46,860 nucleotides of DNA from Pseudohongiella sp. (lineage in GTDB: Bacteria; Pseudomonadota; Gammaproteobacteria; Pseudomonadales; Pseudohongiellaceae). Within the stretch, counting starts at the first letter, position 1. Each line of letters starts with the position of its first letter. The position numbers were made by a program, and so were the translations under genes. Below the pieces are notes generated by a model. That model did no database searches. It saw only the letters and a program-made list of their open reading frames with translations, and was not told the DNA's origin. The stretch is from assembly GCA_030696315.1 (NCBI GenBank), contig JAUYSM010000022.1:1-46860 (forward strand), given 5' to 3'. Below, piece by piece: positions 46,618 to 46,860 of the stretch.

Positions 46618-46726
46618 TTTTGACCTCACTCAAACGCTGTTGAGCTTTGCGCAATTCTTTGGCGGGAGTCTTTTGGGTCTTCTTTATAAACCCGTGCAAC
46701 ATGATTACGCGCTTGCCAACTATTAA
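46604..46726 (-). pseudogene. higB: HigB toxin, 3' end only, cut by IS21 element
   Basis: The last 40 codons of a HigB/Gp49-type RelE toxin are present: LIVGKRVIMLHGFIKKTQKTPAKELRKAQQRL, with the family's L-H-G-F-x-K-K-T-x-K-T-P signature. Homologues have about 110 residues, so some 65-70 N-terminal residues are missing. Sequence to the right, from 46727, is IS21-type terminal repeat. No initiation codon in the native frame remains before the break. Toxin loss by insertion is the simplest reading. Confidence 0.8.
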
Positions 46727-46860
46727 GCGACAATTAACTTGGCCGGTCTGGCGACAATTATCTTGGCCGGTTGATCTGATAAGGTTCGACACAGCAACGG
46801 AGGAATCGCTGTGTCGGGTAAACATGTTACAGATCAACAAGTCAGGTTATATATGGACTA
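46727..46860 (+). mobile_element. IS21-family element, left end
   Basis: Two direct copies of a 21-bp repeat (GCGACAATTAACTTGGCCGG at 46727 and GCGACAATTATCTTGGCCGG at 46751) are spaced 24 bp apart, as at IS21-family ends with multiple terminal repeats. The istA gene starts 60 bp further on. The exact tip and any target duplication cannot be set without the other end, and the first two bases do not clearly read TG. Confidence 0.75.
46811..46860 (+). CDS. istA: IS21-family transposase IstA, N-terminus only
   Basis: GTG 46811 begins VSGKHVTDQQVRLYMD and runs off the right edge. GGAGG stands 7 bp upstream. The start resembles IS21-family IstA proteins of the type beginning (M/V)(A/S)G(K/R)-VTD-Q(M/V)RLYM, where the helix-turn-helix domain follows. 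This frame is too short for the usual open-frame search. Only 16 codons are in the window, so the rest of istA and istB are inferred. Confidence 0.75.
   Translation, partial: MSGKHVTDQQVRLYMD

Noticed and set aside
1-46860. tRNA, rRNA, replication origin or prophage
   Set aside because: No cloverleaf, rRNA segment, DnaA-box cluster or phage structural gene was seen.

Overview
The window looks like chromosome of a free-living, probably aquatic Gammaproteobacterium. The evidence is a class B penicillin-binding transglycosylase (PBP1b type) with an adjacent TPR lipoprotein, AspA, YaeQ, YajD, a YfiR-family periplasmic protein, many small secreted proteins and lipoproteins, and a Fur-type box. 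No rRNA, tRNA, CRISPR array or replication origin was recognised, and the species cannot be named from this sequence.

Left half (1 to about 27.4 kb) is ordinary chromosome. An ECF sigma factor, a membrane anti-sigma-like protein and a DUF4097 beta-repeat protein overlap head to tail on the minus strand. They are followed by an M20 peptidase and a DUF885 lipoprotein that runs off the left edge. Next come yaeQ, aspA, mrcB (PBP1b) with a TPR lipoprotein resembling the Pseudomonas activator LpoP, a secreted alpha/beta hydrolase, and a two-gene signalling unit made of a YfiR-like periplasmic protein and a chemoreceptor with a CHASE8-like sensor. After that are a P1 peptidase/RibD-like reductase/GST operon, a 719-aa membrane protein with an EF-hand loop, an AAC(6')-like acetyltransferase, a membrane-bound LuxR regulator with paired dyads upstream, a cyclase-family enzyme, a membrane protein/winged-helix regulator pair, a CBS-domain protein, a large Asp-box lipoprotein, a broken signal peptidase gene and an SRPBCC protein. 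Three copies of a long palindrome (GGGGACGGAGGGATC and its complement) sit in intergenic gaps.

Right half (about 27.6 to 46.7 kb) is best read as an integron gene-cassette array. About 22 short units, mostly one gene each and mostly on the minus strand, are separated by 45-130 bp imperfect palindromes bounded by RYYYAAC-like and GTTRRRY-like cores (attC sites). The polarity puts attI and the integrase beyond the right edge; no intI is in the window. Cargo includes an alpha/beta hydrolase, an ABM monooxygenase, an FMN reductase, dapD, an EamA transporter, a beta-lactamase-fold hydrolase, NUDIX plus YciI, a GST, an MBOAT-like fragment, a PH-domain membrane protein, two GNATs, a D-Ala-D-Ala ligase homologue, a MAPEG protein, a 2-kb PQQ dehydrogenase with a Fur-like box, an M29-like peptidase, DUF1428, a SnoaL protein with a MerR regulator, and four toxin-antitoxin modules. 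Two of the toxin-antitoxin modules face the opposite way from the array and have their own palindromic operators.

At the extreme right an IS21-family element, seen as two 24-bp-spaced terminal repeats and the first 16 codons of istA, has cut through a higB toxin gene and left an intact higA antitoxin.
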